NCBI GenBank assembly: GCA_947176585.1
Contig: CAMWRI010000004.1
Location: 1 to 40,423 of the forward strand
From: an uncultured Porphyromonadaceae bacterium
Lineage (GTDB): Bacteria; Bacteroidota; Bacteroidia; Bacteroidales; Muribaculaceae
Reading direction: 5' to 3'
DNA: 40,423 nt
Shown: one piece after another, positions 1-7,507 of the stretch
Layout of the letters: each line of letters starts with the position of its first letter
How positions within the stretch are numbered: position 1 is the stretch's first letter
Notes under the pieces: generated by a model
Seen by the model: only the letters and a program-made list of their open reading frames with translations
What the model was told of the DNA's origin: nothing
Database searches by the model: none
Program-made: the position numbers and the translations under genes

Positions 1-201
1 ATAGGTGGAGGGATGAATGGCTTTTTTCATATCTTGACGGCTTATTTTTGGCGGTTTAAGAATTGCACGCTGGTCAGGCGCCTCAATCGTAATGGCCTGC
101 AAATTTAGTGCTTTTTTGCTTCACGACCAAATTTTGAGCATTATATTTAATGAAAAAACTATTTTAAACTATTTTTTAAAGTCTCTATCCCAAAAAATTA
201 C
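1..201. other. left-edge intergenic stretch, no gene seen
   Basis: AT-rich sequence upstream of glyS. I see no ORF with coding character, no tRNA-like fold and no strong hairpin. Short T runs near 20-30 and 110-117 could belong to a terminator of a gene to the left of the window, but no convincing stem precedes them. Confidence 0.5.
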
Positions 202-209
202 TACCTTTG
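202..209 (+). promoter_or_regulatory. Bacteroidota -7 promoter box for glyS
   Basis: TACCTTTG fits the TAnnTTTG consensus of the primary Bacteroidota sigma factor. It lies 33 bases before the chosen glyS ATG, in an A/T-rich region with no other start, and it overlaps the in-frame TTG at 207. This argues against the longer reading of glyS, because transcription should begin downstream of that TTG. No clear -33 TTG element is seen. Confidence 0.65.
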
Positions 210-242
210 CTCTCTGAATCTGAATATACACATTTTTATCAC

Positions 243-1787
243 ATGGCACAACAAGACGACGTGTTCAAAAAAATCGTTTCCCATGCCAAGGAATACGGTT
301 TTGTGTTTCAAAGCTCTGAAATATACGACGGCCTCTCCGCCGTCTACGACTACGGCCAGAACGGCGTAGAACTCAAAAATAACATCAAGCGTTACTGGTG
401 GGAAGCCATGACGCTCCTCCACGAGAACATCGTGGGTATCGACTCGGCTATCTTCATGCACCCCACCATTTGGAAGGCTTCGGGCCACGTGGACGCATTC
501 AACGATCCCCTCATCGACAACCGCGACAGCAAGAAGCGCTACCGCGCCGACGTGCTTATCGAGGAGCAGCTCGCAAAGTACGACGACAAGATAGCCAAGG
601 AAGTGGCCAAGGCCCGCAAGCGCTTCGGCGAGTCGTTCGACGAGGCTATGTTCTTGCAGACCAACGGGCGAGTGGCTGAAATCGTAGCCAAGCGCGACGC
701 CCTGCATGAGCGTTTTGCAGCAGCGATGAACGACAACAACCTCGACGAACTGCGTCAGATTATTCTCGACGAGGAAATCGTGTGCCCCATAAGCGGTACC
801 CGCAACTGGACCGAGGTGCGCCAGTTCAATCTTATGTTCAAGACCGAAATGGGTTCCACCGCCGACGGTGCCATGACCGTGTATCTCCGTCCCGAAACCG
901 CGCAGGGTATCTTCGTGAACTATCTGAACGTGCAGAAGACCGGCCGTATGCGTCTGCCCTTCGGCATCGCCCAGATTGGTAAGGCTTTCCGCAACGAGAT
1001 TGTGGCCCGTCAGTTCATCTTCCGCATGCGCGAGTTCGAGCAGATGGAAATGCAGTTCTTCGTGCAGCCCGGTCGTGAGATGGAATACTTCGCCTACTGG
1101 AAGGAGCAGCGCCTGCGCTGGCACAAGGCTCTGGGCCTGGGCGACGAGAAGTATCGCTACCACGATCACGACAAGCTGGCCCACTATGCCAACGCCGCAA
1201 CCGACATCGAATTCCAGATGCCCTTCGGCTTCAAGGAAGTGGAAGGCATCCACTCTCGCACCAATTTCGACCTCTCGCAGCACGAGAAATACTCCGGCAA
1301 GAAGATCCAGTACTTCGATCCCGAGCGCAACGAGAGCTACACGCCCTATGTGATCGAGACTTCCATAGGCGTGGACCGCATGTTCTTGAGCGTGCTCTGC
1401 TCCAGCTATGAGGAGCAGAAGCTCGAAGGCGGCGACACTCGCGTGGTGCTCCACCTGCCCGAGGCTCTCGCTCCCGTGAAGTGCGCTGTGATGCCCCTGG
1501 TCAAGAAGGACGGCCTGCCCGAGAAGGCACGTGAGATCGTGAACGACCTCAAATTCGACTTCGCCACCCACTACGACGAAAAAGACAGCATAGGCAAGCG
1601 CTACCGCCGCCAGGATGCCATAGGCACTCCTTTCTGCATCACTGTGGATCATCAGACACTCGAGGACGGAACCGTGACGCTGCGTGAGCGCGACTCCATG
1701 CAGCAGACACGCGTGGCCATCGCCGACCTGCACCGCCTCATCCACGATCGCGTGAGCCTCAATTCTCTCCTGCGCAAGCTCGCATAA
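243..1787 (+). CDS. glyS: glycyl-tRNA synthetase, single-chain (alpha2) type
   Basis: Charges tRNA-Gly with glycine in the cytoplasm; class II aminoacyl-tRNA synthetase of the homodimeric, eukaryote-like type rather than the bacterial alpha2beta2 type. About 514 residues. Visible class II features include RPETAQGIFVNYLNVQ, the motif 2 region with FGIAQIGKAFRNEI, RMREFEQMEMQFFV, and the motif 3 region near TSIGVDRMFL. The C-terminal part, from about residue 410 (VVLHLPEALAPVKCAVMPL), is the anticodon-binding domain. I chose the ATG at 243 (MAQQDDVFKK) because the in-frame TTG at 207 lies inside the promoter box. It is the first gene of an apparent operon: lemA follows 12 bases after the stop. 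Length is normal and no key motif is missing. Confidence 0.96.
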   Translation: MAQQDDVFKKIVSHAKEYGFVFQSSEIYDGLSAVYDYGQNGVELKNNIKRYWWEAMTLLHENIVGIDSAIFMHPTIWKASGHVDAFNDPLIDNRDSKKRYRADVLIEEQLAKYDDKIAKEVAKARKRFGESFDEAMFLQTNGRVAEIVAKRDALHERFAAAMNDNNLDELRQIILDEEIVCPISGTRNWTEVRQFNLMFKTEMGSTADGAMTVYLRPETAQGIFVNYLNVQKTGRMRLPFGIAQIGKAFRNEIVARQFIFRMREFEQMEMQFFVQPGREMEYFAYWKEQRLRWHKALGLGDEKYRYHDHDKLAHYANAATDIEFQMPFGFKEVEGIHSRTNFDLSQHEKYSGKKIQYFDPERNESYTPYVIETSIGVDRMFLSVLCSSYEEQKLEGGDTRVVLHLPEALAPVKCAVMPLVKKDGLPEKAREIVNDLKFDFATHYDEKDSIGKRYRRQDAIGTPFCITVDHQTLEDGTVTLRERDSMQQTRVAIADLHRLIHDRVSLNSLLRKLA

Positions 1788-1799
1788 CACATTATAAGA

Positions 1800-2414
1800 A
1801 TGAAAAAATCAACAATCAGCATTATAGTCGTAGTCGTGCTTCTCGTCGCTATCCTCGGCGGCGGATGCAGTGTCTACAACGGTATGGTCACTCAGCAGCA
1901 GGAAGTGGAAGCTGCATGGGCCAAGGTGGAAGTGCAGTACCAGCGCCGCCTCGACCTCATTCCCAATCTGGTGGAGACCGTAAAGGGATATGCCGCTCAC
2001 GAAAGCGGTACGCTCGAGAGCGTGACACGCGCACGTGCCGGCCTCAGCGATGCCTACAATCAGGCCGACAGTCTGCAACGAGCCGGTGCCGGTGCCACCG
2101 CTGCAGGTTTCGAGCAATATTCCGCAGCCCAGAGCTCGCTCAACCGTGCCCTGAGCATCTATGTGAACGCAGTTCACGAAGCGTATCCCGACCTCAAGGC
2201 CAACGTAAACTTCATGAACCTGCAGACGCAGCTTGAAGGAACCGAAAACCGTATCGCCACAGAGCGCGGCCGCTACACCGAGGTGGTTAAGAATTACAAC
2301 GTGAGCATCCGCCGCTTCCCCCGCAATATTCTTGCCGGGATATTCGGATTCGAGCCCAAACCTCAGTTCCAGGCCGAGGCTGCTGCTCAGTCGGCTCCTA
2401 AAGTGCAGTTCTAA
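1800..2414 (+). CDS. lemA: LemA family membrane-anchored protein
   Basis: 204 residues. A basic N-terminus is followed by a hydrophobic stretch (about residues 6-22) containing GGGC, so it is either an N-terminal membrane anchor or a lipoprotein with Cys at about 23. The rest is helical and carries the LemA signature: AWAKVEVQYQRRLDLIPNLV, ESVTRARAG, and later GTENRIATERGRYTEVV followed by YNVSIRRFPRNILAGIFGF. LemA proteins are widespread and of uncertain function; they often sit beside TPM-domain proteins, which are absent here. It starts 12 bases after glyS and ends 2 bases before the next gene, so the three are probably cotranscribed. The call is firm; the function is not known. Confidence 0.93.
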   Translation: MKKSTISIIVVVVLLVAILGGGCSVYNGMVTQQQEVEAAWAKVEVQYQRRLDLIPNLVETVKGYAAHESGTLESVTRARAGLSDAYNQADSLQRAGAGATAAGFEQYSAAQSSLNRALSIYVNAVHEAYPDLKANVNFMNLQTQLEGTENRIATERGRYTEVVKNYNVSIRRFPRNILAGIFGFEPKPQFQAEAAAQSAPKVQF

Positions 2415-2416
2415 GT

Positions 2417-2977
2417 ATGAAGAAATTACTTTTTATTGTCGTAGCTGTAGTGGCTGTTGCCGCACTTGCAGCCTGTCATGACGACGACGACAAATATGCC
2501 ACCACCTGGGAAAAGTATGCCGACTGGCGCGCTACCAACACCGCCTGGATAGCGTCGTTGCAGACGCGAACCAATGCCGACGGCACTCCGTTCTACAAGG
2601 TAGTAACTCCCTCGTGGTACAACGGTGCATATGTGCTGGTGCACGTTTTCGGCGAATCGAACACCGCGAACCTCCGTCCGCTTTCCACGAGCACCGTCGA
2701 TGTGATATATCAGGGCTTCAATTGCGAAGGCGAGCGCTTCGACTCGTCGCTCACCCAGACGGCTTATGGCCCCGGTGTAGCTCGCTTCGCTCTCAATGAG
2801 GTGATTGACGGCTGGACGGCTGCATTCGAGACTCTTCATGTGGGCGACAGCGCTGAGATCGTGTGCCCCTACAATATGGCCTACGGTGAAATGTATATGA
2901 GCGAGCTTATCAAGCCCTATTCGGCTCTGCGCTTCAACGTCAGGCTCGTCGACATCTACGGCTACGAGAAGAAATAA
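2417..2977 (+). CDS. FKBP-like peptidyl-prolyl isomerase lipoprotein
   Basis: 186 residues. The signal peptide ends in a lipobox (ALAAC, Cys about 20) followed by an acidic DDDD run, a feature associated with surface export of lipoproteins in Bacteroidota. The second half matches the FKBP fold: VIDGWTAAFETLHVGDSAEI, then a Pro-Tyr-containing loop with AYGE, and the closing strand SALRFNVRLVDI. In typical FKBPs this arrangement forms the prolyl isomerase site, so a periplasmic or outer-membrane folding role is likely. The strand before the active site (YQGFNCEGERFDSS) corresponds to the 'G.l.dG..FDsS' segment of FKBPs. Third gene of the glyS-lemA run. Catalytic activity is inferred from the family and not shown here. 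Confidence 0.85.
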   Translation: MKKLLFIVVAVVAVAALAACHDDDDKYATTWEKYADWRATNTAWIASLQTRTNADGTPFYKVVTPSWYNGAYVLVHVFGESNTANLRPLSTSTVDVIYQGFNCEGERFDSSLTQTAYGPGVARFALNEVIDGWTAAFETLHVGDSAEIVCPYNMAYGEMYMSELIKPYSALRFNVRLVDIYGYEKK

Positions 2978-2986
2978 CGTGCCGGA

Positions 2987-3017
2987 TTGCAGAGTTCGCA
3001 AATAATTGCTAACTTTG
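2987..3017 (+). promoter_or_regulatory. promoter of tRNA-Leu (-33 TTG, -7 TAACTTTG)
   Basis: TTG at 2987-2989 and TAACTTTG at 3010-3017 are separated by 20 bases, which fits the Bacteroidota primary promoter well. The tRNA begins 8 bases after the -7 box. This is one of the two best-formed promoters in the window. Confidence 0.8.
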
Positions 3018-3024
3018 CACCACT

Positions 3025-3108
3025 GCCCGAATGGTGAAATGGTAGACACGAGGGACTTAAAATCCCTTGACTATAGCAGTCGTGCGGGTTCGAGTCCCGC
3101 TTCGGGCA
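3025..3108 (+). tRNA. tRNA-Leu (anticodon TAA)
   Basis: Seven-pair acceptor stem GCCCGAA (3025-3031) with TTCGGGC (3101-3107), discriminator A at 3108. Anticodon stem AGGGA (3051-3055) with TCCCT (3063-3067) closes a 7-base loop, CTTAAAA, which places the anticodon TAA at 3058-3060. The long variable arm (about 3068-3083, GACT/AGTC pairing) is typical of class II tRNA-Leu. T arm is GCGGG/CCCGC around TTCGAGT (3084-3100). CCA is not encoded; the bases after the discriminator are CAA. Confidence 0.97.
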
Positions 3109-3151
3109 CAATATTCCCCAATCATTAAACCACCGGAATTCAATACCATAT

Positions 3152-4033
3152 ATGACAGCGGCCGACGACACCCTGCGTCTCAGACACGAAATGTGTATGC
3201 GCGTGGTCGATTATCAGGAGGCGCTGTCGCAATTGCTCACTGTGGTTGAGGACGATGATGGCCGCGTACATCGTTTTTATACCCGTGATGCCGGAATCAC
3301 ATTGTCTTTAATTGCCGATGATATCCGTCGCATGGCTGCCGCGTTGGGCGATCCTGGTATGGGCGCGTGGCTCGAAGCAGAGAAACGCAAGATGCTGGGC
3401 GAGACCGTAGCGCCTGCCGTTGCCGCTTCCGAAGCTGCTCCCCGCCGTGGTCGTGGCCGGAATGTTCTGTGGGGCATGGGAGCCGCAGGAGCTCTTCTTG
3501 TGGGGTGGCAGGCTTTGTCGTATGCCTCGTCGGGAGAGGAACGTGCACGCTTCGACGAAACAATGGCCACGGCAGAAGCTGCGCTGCACGACGGTGACTA
3601 TCAGGCGGCGCTGGGACATGCCGATTCGGCGGCCGGTGCTTATTCGGCAGCCTTTATGTCAGGCGTATACAAAGACAAGGCCCGTGCCGTGGCCAAGACA
3701 GCATCTGAGAGAATCCTGGAGGCGTGGCTTGCCGATGTGCGGCGCCATCTTGGCGCAGGACGCCCGGAGCTTGCAAAAGCCCGCACCCTGTCGCTTCCGG
3801 GCAATCTCGATCTCAGCAAGTCTTCCGCAGCTCTTTTTGCCGAGACGTGCCGTGAGATAGACGAGAGGTTGGCGCAGCGTTGTGAAGCTTTCGTGGAGGC
3901 CCTTATAGCAGATGCCTACAGCCATGGCGGCCAAATTTCCGGCCAGGCTCGACTCGAACTCGAGAGCATATTGGAAGTGGTGCCTGATAATTATTGGTTG
4001 AACTATTTCAAAAACAAGGTCGATGAAAAGTGA
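3152..4033 (+). CDS. unknown single-pass membrane protein, first gene of the Hxs cassette
   Basis: 293 residues, family not recognised. Residues 1-100 are soluble and mostly helical. A basic patch (PRRGRGR, about 98-103) precedes one membrane segment at about 104-124. By the positive-inside rule this places the N-terminus in the cytoplasm and residues 130-293 in the periplasm. The periplasmic part is Ala-rich and helical, with segments such as ALHDGDYQAALGHADSA that resemble TPR-like repeats without being convincing ones. The gene starts 43 bases after tRNA-Leu with no promoter box of its own in the gap, and its last 11 bases overlap hxsA, so it appears translationally coupled to it. That suggests a partner role in displaying or processing HxsA at the inner membrane; this is inference from position only. 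Confidence 0.8.
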   Translation: MTAADDTLRLRHEMCMRVVDYQEALSQLLTVVEDDDGRVHRFYTRDAGITLSLIADDIRRMAAALGDPGMGAWLEAEKRKMLGETVAPAVAASEAAPRRGRGRNVLWGMGAAGALLVGWQALSYASSGEERARFDETMATAEAALHDGDYQAALGHADSAAGAYSAAFMSGVYKDKARAVAKTASERILEAWLADVRRHLGAGRPELAKARTLSLPGNLDLSKSSAALFAETCREIDERLAQRCEAFVEALIADAYSHGGQISGQARLELESILEVVPDNYWLNYFKNKVDEK

Positions 4034-4868
4034 GCAGGCAAAGATAATCAAGTCGCTGCTCGTATCGGCCACACTCGCGTTGCTTCATTCACCGGCCGGC
4101 GCCGAGGAAGCACCCCGGGTGTCAGAAGGGGATGCCGGCTCGGGTAATATTATTCCCGGAGAAACCTGCGGACTGCGCATCGATAAAAACGTGTACAAGC
4201 TGATGCGCGACGGCGGCACCAAACTTATTGCCGCACATCGCTCTCATTCGTCCCACCGCTCTCACCGTTCTAGCCGTGCAGGCTGCTATTCTCGCACGTC
4301 GCGCCCGTCGAAGACGCGTACAGCCGCTCCGCAGGCACTTTATTCGCAGGACGCGCAGATGCCGCGAAAGCTGGGCGAGAGAGCGCTGGGGCAGGGAATG
4401 CGTGGCGCGGATGTGGACGAACTCGTGGCATATCTCGTGCGCTTCTATTATCTTCACGAAGAAGACGCGTCGCAGGCATCGGGAGAGAGTGAATATAATA
4501 GCAAGGTAGTTGATGCCGTGCGCCATTTTCAGCGCGATGCGGGATACGTGGCGGATGGTAAGTTCACTGCCGCTATGGCCGACAGGCTCAAGCAGTGGGA
4601 TGCTGCGCGCACCACTATCGTTCTCGGTTTCCGGCCGCTCGCCGTATCTGCCAAAATGTCGGGCTTCGATGTGGACACTCTGGTGGAACTGCTCATAGCA
4701 GCCGGATGCGCTCCTGACGGGGCCAAACTCACGAAGCAGGAGGGGCACTATGTCTTTACTGACGATATCCTTACAGCGCTGAAGGTGTTTCAGGCCACAC
4801 ACGGTCTGCGACCCACTGGTGACCTTGACGAAGCCACCGTGAAGAAACTCAACGGATTCAGGAAATGA
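4023..4868 (+). CDS. hxsA: His-Xaa-Ser repeat protein HxsA (predicted substrate)
   Basis: 281 residues. An N-terminal signal peptide (hydrophobic core about 9-25, likely cut after AGA at about 28) predicts Sec export. Residues 72-83 are four uninterrupted His-Xaa-Ser tripeptides, followed by a Ser/Arg-rich tail with Cys88 (SSRAGCYSRTSRP). Two peptidoglycan-binding-like modules follow, at about 117-192 (VVDAVRHFQRDAGYVADGK) and 196-281 (ILTALKVFQATHGLRPTGDL), both with the helical 'V..FQ...GL..dG' pattern. This layout, together with an adjoining HxsD and two radical-SAM genes, matches the His-Xaa-Ser system, in which HxsA is the presumed target of the radical-SAM pair. It overlaps the upstream gene by 11 bases and hxsD by 4 (ATGA). 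What the modification is, and whether it happens before export, cannot be told from sequence. Confidence 0.88.
   Translation: MKSEQAKIIKSLLVSATLALLHSPAGAEEAPRVSEGDAGSGNIIPGETCGLRIDKNVYKLMRDGGTKLIAAHRSHSSHRSHRSSRAGCYSRTSRPSKTRTAAPQALYSQDAQMPRKLGERALGQGMRGADVDELVAYLVRFYYLHEEDASQASGESEYNSKVVDAVRHFQRDAGYVADGKFTAAMADRLKQWDAARTTIVLGFRPLAVSAKMSGFDVDTLVELLIAAGCAPDGAKLTKQEGHYVFTDDILTALKVFQATHGLRPTGDLDEATVKKLNGFRK
4236..4271 (+). repeat. four tandem His-Xaa-Ser codon triplets within hxsA
   Basis: Encodes HRS-HSS-HRS-HRS (residues 72-83 of HxsA). The codons vary (His is CAT or CAC; Ser is TCT or TCG), so the repetition is conserved at the protein level rather than being a recent DNA slippage product. 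It is the presumed modification site. Confidence 0.9.
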
Positions 4869-5152
4869 AAGTGACAGTCGACCGCCGTATATATCCCGAA
4901 AGCGTCATTTCTAAGGCTGTGTACAGCCTCTGCGACCGATACAGCATCGCCCGCATGCTTGCAAGCGAGCACTTTGAGGAACTGGAGGCTCCGGGTGCCG
5001 GGCCAAGCTTCGAGGCAGACCTGTTGCAGGCTCTCAACGATTACAAACTGCGGCAGATCATCGCTGATGAAACGCGCGATGTGAAAACTATTCTATATGC
5101 CGCGGCTTTCGGCGGCGACGATACATTCTCAGCTGATGATGTCCAGGACTGA
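4865..5152 (+). CDS. hxsD: His-Xaa-Ser system protein HxsD
   Basis: 95 residues, small and helical, no signal peptide, so cytoplasmic. It carries the family hallmark around LQALNDYKLRQIIADETRD (about 55-72), corresponding to the 'LLNDYxLRE' signature by which HxsD was first named, followed by an AAAF helix. HxsD always accompanies the two radical-SAM genes in this system; its role is unknown, perhaps as a peptide-recognition or docking subunit comparable to RRE/PqqD-like partners (inference). The ATG overlaps the hxsA stop (ATGA at 4865-4868), and hxsB begins inside its 3' end, so all are translationally coupled. Confidence 0.87.
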   Translation: MKVTVDRRIYPESVISKAVYSLCDRYSIARMLASEHFEELEAPGAGPSFEADLLQALNDYKLRQIIADETRDVKTILYAAAFGGDDTFSADDVQD

Positions 5153-6551
5153 TCGCAATTATCATCTCTTGCCGTTCAACTTCGTGCGTCTCTGCGGCAG
5201 AGAAGTCCTCGTCAACGAACTGGGTGATATGATCGTTGCTCCGGCGGGTACGGTGGAGCGTATAGTGGAGCGGCGCATGGAAGACGATGGCCTGTATAAA
5301 TCACTGATGTCTAATTTCTTTATTTCCCGCGAAGCGATTCCGCCGCTCAGCGGTCTTTATGCGGCGCGCTTGCATGAGCGCAAAAGTTTTATTGACGCAG
5401 GTCCGGCGTTGCATATATTCGTCCTCACCTTGCGGTGCAACCAGAATTGCCGTTATTGCCATGCTTCGAGCCGAGTGATTGACAGCCCGGATTGCACGAT
5501 GAGTGTCACTGTGCTCGATCAGGCCGTTGCGCTTATGATGCAGTCGCCATCACGTGAAATCACGATGGAATTTCAGGGAGGCGAGCCTTCGCTTCTGCCT
5601 GAACTGATACGGCACGCCATACTCAGGGCCGACGAACTTAACCGTCGGGCATGCAAGACCATACATTATGTGCTGTGCACCAATTGCGTGAATTTGTCGC
5701 CCGGTTTGCTCGAATTGTGCGCGGAATACGGTGTAGTGATTTCCACCTCTCTCGACGGTCCCTGGTGGCTGCACAACGCCAACCGGGGCACATGCGACAG
5801 CCACGCCCGTGTAGTGGCAGGGATTGAAAAAGCCCGAGCGGCTGTGGGGCACGATAAGGTATCGGCGTTGATGACGGCGTCCCGGCTGTCGCTCGATTAT
5901 CCGCGCGAGATTGTGGATGAGTACCTGTGCCGTGGATTCAACTCTATTTTTCTGCGGGCTCTCAATCCCTATGGTCTCGCCGCCGACAACGCTGATTGGG
6001 CAGACTATACGGATCGTTTTGTGGAGTTCTACAAGCAGGCCCTGGAGTATATCATTGAGCTCAACAGGAGAGGAATATTCATCGTGGAGGAGTTCGCCTC
6101 CATCGTGCTTAAGAAGATTCTCACTCCCGGAGGGTCGGGGTTTGTGGACTTGCAGTCGCCGTCCGGAATCATCAACTCGGTGCTTGCCTATAACTACGAT
6201 GGCGGCGTGTATTGCTCCGACGAATCGAGAATGCTCGCCGAGCGGGGCGATGATTATTTCCGCCTTGGATGTACGGCCGACGGCTATGAAAGCATTGTTT
6301 ACGGACCGAGGGCAAAAAAAATAGCGCAAACCTGGGCGGCGGAGGCGCTGGCCGGTTGCAGCGACTGCGCCTTGAGACCATATTGCGGAGCCGACCCTGT
6401 GCGTGCCTATTCCACGCAGGGGAATGCCTACGGGCACCGACCCACATCGCTGCAATGCAGGAAGCATAAGGCCATTATCGAGCATCTCATCAGCCTTATC
6501 ATAGAGCGGGCCGACGAGGTACTTCCCATTTTCAGCAGTTGGACCGCATGA
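5136..6551 (+). CDS. hxsB: radical-SAM maturase HxsB
   Basis: About 471 residues. The N-terminal segment (YHLLPFNFVRLCGREVLVNELGD, read in parts) is typical of HxsB and precedes the radical-SAM core. The 4Fe-4S motif CX3CX2C is CNQNCRYC at about 101-108, followed by the SAM-binding EFQGGEPSL segment. The C-terminus has a SPASM-like cysteine cluster (Cys408, 411, 417 and 441 in CSDCALRPYC...LQC), which would bind auxiliary clusters, as in peptide-modifying radical-SAM enzymes. I chose the ATG at 5136 (a second ATG follows at 5139). The ATG at 5097 would add 13 residues lacking family character that read over hxsD codons. The stop overlaps hxsC by 4 bases. Predicted role: modify the HxS tract of HxsA with HxsC. 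Confidence 0.9.
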   Translation: MMSRTDRNYHLLPFNFVRLCGREVLVNELGDMIVAPAGTVERIVERRMEDDGLYKSLMSNFFISREAIPPLSGLYAARLHERKSFIDAGPALHIFVLTLRCNQNCRYCHASSRVIDSPDCTMSVTVLDQAVALMMQSPSREITMEFQGGEPSLLPELIRHAILRADELNRRACKTIHYVLCTNCVNLSPGLLELCAEYGVVISTSLDGPWWLHNANRGTCDSHARVVAGIEKARAAVGHDKVSALMTASRLSLDYPREIVDEYLCRGFNSIFLRALNPYGLAADNADWADYTDRFVEFYKQALEYIIELNRRGIFIVEEFASIVLKKILTPGGSGFVDLQSPSGIINSVLAYNYDGGVYCSDESRMLAERGDDYFRLGCTADGYESIVYGPRAKKIAQTWAAEALAGCSDCALRPYCGADPVRAYSTQGNAYGHRPTSLQCRKHKAIIEHLISLIIERADEVLPIFSSWTA

Positions 6552-7426
6552 TAAGGGATTTTGATATAAGCAGCAACGACAACACCCTGTATGCTACCGG
6601 CCGCTGCAGCAATCGCTGTGTCTTTTGCTGTGAGCCACCGGTGCAGCACGAAGACACCGAAGCGCTTTGGGCAGAGAATATGCTCGTTCTCCAACGTGCG
6701 CCCGACGGAGTTCCTGTGGTGGGAATATCCGGCGGCGAACCGGCGGTGCTGGGTGAGCGCCTGATTGAACTTTTGGAGATTGTGGGACGCCGCTTTCCGC
6801 GGGCAGATGTGCATCTGCTCACAAACGGCAGGGCTTTCAGCAATTTGTCGTATGCTCGCCGTGTAGTTCAGGCAACCCGTGGAAGACTCGTGGCGGGTGT
6901 GCCGCTGCACTCCGATTATTGCTGCGATCACGATATGATAGCGGGTGTGGCGGGAGCATTCGATGAAACCGTGGCCGGAATATGCAATCTCGCGGCTGCA
7001 GGTGCAGCCGTGGAGCTGCGGGTGGTGATAAACCGATACAATTATATGCGGCTACGCGACATCGCCCTGTTCATTCACCGCAATTTGCCCTTCGCTGCTC
7101 TCACAGCTTTTATGGCTATGGAGAGGGTGGGACTGGCCTCCGATAATGCCGCCGAAGTGTGGATAGAGCCATGCGATTATTCCGGATACTTGGCCGGGGC
7201 TGTAGATTTTCTTGATCAATGGCATCATCCTGTGGCCGTCTACAACGTGCCGTTGTGTCTGCTCAGCCCGGGCAGCCGGCGTTTTGCATGCCGCAGTATA
7301 AGCGACTGGAAGCAGCGTTTCGCTTCCGAATGCGACCGTTGCGAGCTCCGGGCAGAGTGCTGCGGCCTTTTTGCCACGAGCACCGAGCCTTTCAGAAATA
7401 TCCATGCAATATGTTCTTCGGCATAA
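6548..7426 (+). CDS. hxsC: radical-SAM maturase HxsC
   Basis: About 292 residues. Near the N-terminus YATGRC-SNRC-VFCCEPP gives the CX3CX2C cluster (Cys20, 24, 27) with an additional adjacent Cys28, followed by the Pro-Pro typical of HxsC. GISGGEPAVLG is the SAM-binding GGE motif. The C-terminus ends in a Cys-rich segment (ISDWKQRFASECDRCELRAECC) like that of other HxsC proteins, suggesting an auxiliary cluster. I chose the ATG at 6548 because it overlaps the hxsB stop as ATGA; an in-frame TTG nine bases upstream is less likely. Last gene of the cassette; a lipoprotein gene with its own promoter box follows. Only a weak 4-bp hairpin and a T run (about 7454-7473) could terminate it. Confidence 0.9.
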   Translation: MIRDFDISSNDNTLYATGRCSNRCVFCCEPPVQHEDTEALWAENMLVLQRAPDGVPVVGISGGEPAVLGERLIELLEIVGRRFPRADVHLLTNGRAFSNLSYARRVVQATRGRLVAGVPLHSDYCCDHDMIAGVAGAFDETVAGICNLAAAGAAVELRVVINRYNYMRLRDIALFIHRNLPFAALTAFMAMERVGLASDNAAEVWIEPCDYSGYLAGAVDFLDQWHHPVAVYNVPLCLLSPGSRRFACRSISDWKQRFASECDRCELRAECCGLFATSTEPFRNIHAICSSA

Positions 7427-7474
7427 AATGCAATTTAGTGGCGTTCGGAGAAAGCACGGGTGCGGTTTTTTTGT

Positions 7475-7482
7475 TAATTTTG
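7475..7482 (+). promoter_or_regulatory. -7 promoter box before the lipoprotein gene
   Basis: TAATTTTG fits TAnnTTTG and lies 26 bases before the next ATG. No -33 TTG at the right spacing. It separates the downstream genes from the Hxs cassette. Confidence 0.55.
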
Positions 7483-7507
7483 CGGCATAAATGAAAAAAT
7501 ATATCTT

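Noticed and set aside
207-242. Longer glyS start at TTG 207
   Set aside because: The TTG is inside the TACCTTTG promoter box, and the extra residues have no family match.
201-1790. A 529-codon open frame antisense to glyS, and similar long antisense frames over pepT, the M3 peptidase and the RND gene
   Set aside because: High-GC codon bias of real genes leaves the opposite frame open; the translations lack known motifs and look like shadow reading.
4228-4509. Arg-rich frame overlapping the HxS repeat region
   Set aside because: It is a frameshifted reading of hxsA with no start context; the HxsA frame has the signal peptide and modules.
3025-7426. tRNA-Leu as an attachment site for an integrated island carrying the Hxs genes
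   Set aside because: No integrase gene is in the window and I find no repeat of the tRNA 3' end (TTCGAGTCCCGC region) downstream of hxsC.
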